Source of the DNA: Morinoia aosen
Lineage: Eukaryota > Arthropoda > Malacostraca > Amphipoda > Talitridae
Length of the DNA: 64,000 nucleotides
NCBI GenBank assembly: GCA_030386875.1
Contig: CM059557.1
Location: 54,700,514-54,764,513, forward strand
Direction of reading: 5' to 3'
This document shows, piece after piece, positions 60,101-63,100 of the stretch. Every line of letters starts with the position of its first letter. Positions within the stretch are counted from its first letter, which is position 1. The notes below the pieces were generated by a model. That model saw nothing but the letters and a program-made list of their open reading frames with translations, did not search any database and was not told the DNA's origin. The translations under genes and the position numbers were made by a program.

Positions 60101-63100
60101 AACTTCAATCTTGTTTCATGAACTTCTTTCTCATTTTACTGTTTCTATGCCCCTTCTGCATAGACTCTGCATTCCCTCATCTCCATACTAAATGGTACCT
60201 TCCTCCTTCCTCTCTTCGATATGCTCTTTTTTTGTAGCGCTTAGGGAGGCTTAAAGTAACATATAATCTAATATTCCATTTTGCTGACTTTATTTTCTTG
60301 TTTCTGATCGCATATGGGGGCTAAATTTCTTGTTTCTGATTACAGTTTTTTGACTAAATTTTTACTGTTTCAGGCAGCCCACCGCTGAGGCCCCAGCGCA
60401 GGGACGACCGAGCTCTGGTTAGTGCCACATTGGTTCCGTTTTTGTGTAGACTTACTCGAATTCTGCTGTAAATTTTGTGTCATCGTTGCTCTAATGATCT
60501 TAGATTTTATGAGTGAGCATTTTTTGCTGAAAATAAGTCTCTATAAGACAAGAAATTAGGATATCCAAAAACTTAGTGAACTTTCGGCAAATTAGGCTGT
60601 GTTTGGCACTTAGAGTCGTTTGAGTCTGTTCCCGTGACGGTGCCAGGTTCTCCAATGATTCCATTGCCTTAGTATAGAAGATCGAACCATTCTCGGGTTG
60701 CTACCCCAGTGTCATGTAAGGCATAGCAATGGCATGCATGGTAGTAATGAGGACAGCAATGAGGCATAGTAGCTCGGGTCGTCGGAATCGATTTTCATGC
60801 ACATATCGAGTGTTGTTCTTGGCATGCAGGAAATCCAAGAGAAGAGGTGCTTTAATTATGAGGCTTATGTACTTTTATTACTTTAAAATTTGAGAATTTC
60901 CCCTCGCGAATTCATTTTGAGGGCATGAATGAAGCACTTCCTGGACAGGTGGAATAATTTCGTTCACATTTTTAAAAAAGAGCTCGTCAGAGTGAACAAA
61001 ACATCGAAAGTGTATCCTTATTTTCAAACGTTTGCCCCAGTACGACGCGGGCTGATGCATAGCCAATATAGGAGAAGTGGTCATTGTATTAACTACCATG
61101 TAGTCTCTAATGTTAAGGGAGTGACCGCATTCCCCGTTATCACTTATGTGTCCCTTGCAGAGGGACAAATGTGCTGAAATTAATATTCTTTCGTGAGATT
61201 ATCCAGGCTTTGCTTTGAGTAGTCGGGGATTTGGAACCAACGTGCAATTAATCACATGCTGAACACGTTTCCTGTGAAGGGACCCACCGGTGGTCACTTA
61301 GGAGATTTTCATAATGCTGCTGACCGACCTGCACAGTCACTAACTCAAGTTTTATAAATTCCTAATGAAAGCTAAAGCAAGGCACGATCCACTTACTGTT
61401 TGCTAATATCCAAATTTCTTACTACAATTGACTTTGAATTTTAATTGCATATTGAACTTCAGTTTAACCCATCACAGGAAACGTTTTTCAGTATTATTTA
61501 ACGTACTTTGCGTGCTTTTATAAATGATGGTGATAGAGATTCATTTTCTTTGTCATATATTCACCAGCGTTGTTCTTTATCTAATCGCCTTTTCACATAT
61601 AAAACTCCCTTACTTGGGACGGTGGTGGCTACATTGTTTTAGACATTCGCTGGTGCGATGCTTTCATCTCATGTCTCAAATTTGTCAGCTTACTGATGTT
61701 TCAAACTGATTCAATCTTGCATTACCATTTCAAAACCCAAAATGAATACAATGGACAAGTGTAGAATTAGTCTCAGTTTCTGCTTTTGTGTGATGTAAGT
61801 GCATTGGTTGAAAATTTAAACCATCCTCCGTGTTTAGACAGGCTGCACTGCACTCATATAGTATATTCGGTTGACGTTTATGGGGCCAAACCGTCTGCCA
61901 CTGTATGGCGTGCAGCCCTGTCTGTGAGCTAAGGAAAGTAGCCGCTTTGATTAACTAGGCGATTCATTCGCCCTAATTCTATTATTACGTTGCACACAAC
62001 TTACGATTTTTTTGTAATTTATGAGGGGCCAAAACTTTATCTAAGCTGCCGTTTTGGTAGCTCTCTGTTCTGTAAGTAGCATTTCTGTTGGCAGGTGACT
62101 CTGAATTTTACGTTATGAAACTTGCTTTGCGCGATGATTGATGCATGCAAGTTTATCCTCAGTTTCAGTGCTATAGATACTTCCATGATAGAGGTAGAAC
62201 TGCCTGATTTATTGTCTATTTGGGTATCGTAACACTTCATTATTTTCTGTTTATCTTTTTTCTGGCTTTAAAAATGCAAGTTAGATGCGACGAGCCGTTT
62301 TAGGTAAACCAAGTGAGCGGAATATTGTGGATGTTTGCTACGTAGTGCTTAGAAACTGTTGAACACAAAACCCAGAGTCTTTCGATTTTTGGACTTCAAT
62401 ATTCTGTGTACAATTTAAATAATTGGTAAGTATGACCTTATTTTCTCTGTCGAAGAATATATTACCCTCTAACGTTTTAACAAAAAAATAAGCAGATTCA
62501 GAGCTGTTTCATTGAGAAATTATTTCATTCTCTTTTAATTGCAGGACGGCAGTGTGGTGGTACTAAGCAGCAAAGGTGCCGATGTCATATCAGACTGCCA
62601 CGCTGTGAACACCTCGACTTCCAACAACGACGCCTCAAGAGCCAACGGACTGACTTCTCCGAGCGACGCCTCCATAGCGTCTCCCTCTCCTGCACCGTCC
62701 GGCAGCTCAGGCAACGTGGCCTCGGATGACCACGCCGAGCTGGGCACTCAGCGCACCAGCGTCCGCGCCATCCACTTGCAGTCCTTCTCCAACATCATCG
62801 ACAGAATTAGCCCTGAGAAGGAGGCTTCTTCCGCCACTTCGCAGTCTACTGAGAAGGTGCGTGCCGTTTTGAGCTGTCTTTTTATGGCGCAACGCATGGA
62901 TTCAAGAATCTCATTTACTAAAGCGCATGTAAAGTATACTCTGCAATATCCAATTTGTCTTGGTGAGTGTGCGTATATACAATATATATTGATCTTATTC
63001 AACACACTGAGTTGCCCAATACTATTAGTAGTATCTACGCTGATGACAAGGGTTCTGTTGCTCTGACAGGGATTGCAGCGAGACTTTATTGTTAAAAGCA

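Larger units (their letters stand above)
58648..60373 (+). other. Intron with arrays, R2 and R1 elements
   Basis: Left to right: the donor-anchored array, an R2 copy (about 59600-59800), and a roughly 34-bp tandem array (59808-60370) interrupted by an R1 copy (59919-60272). Confidence 0.7.
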
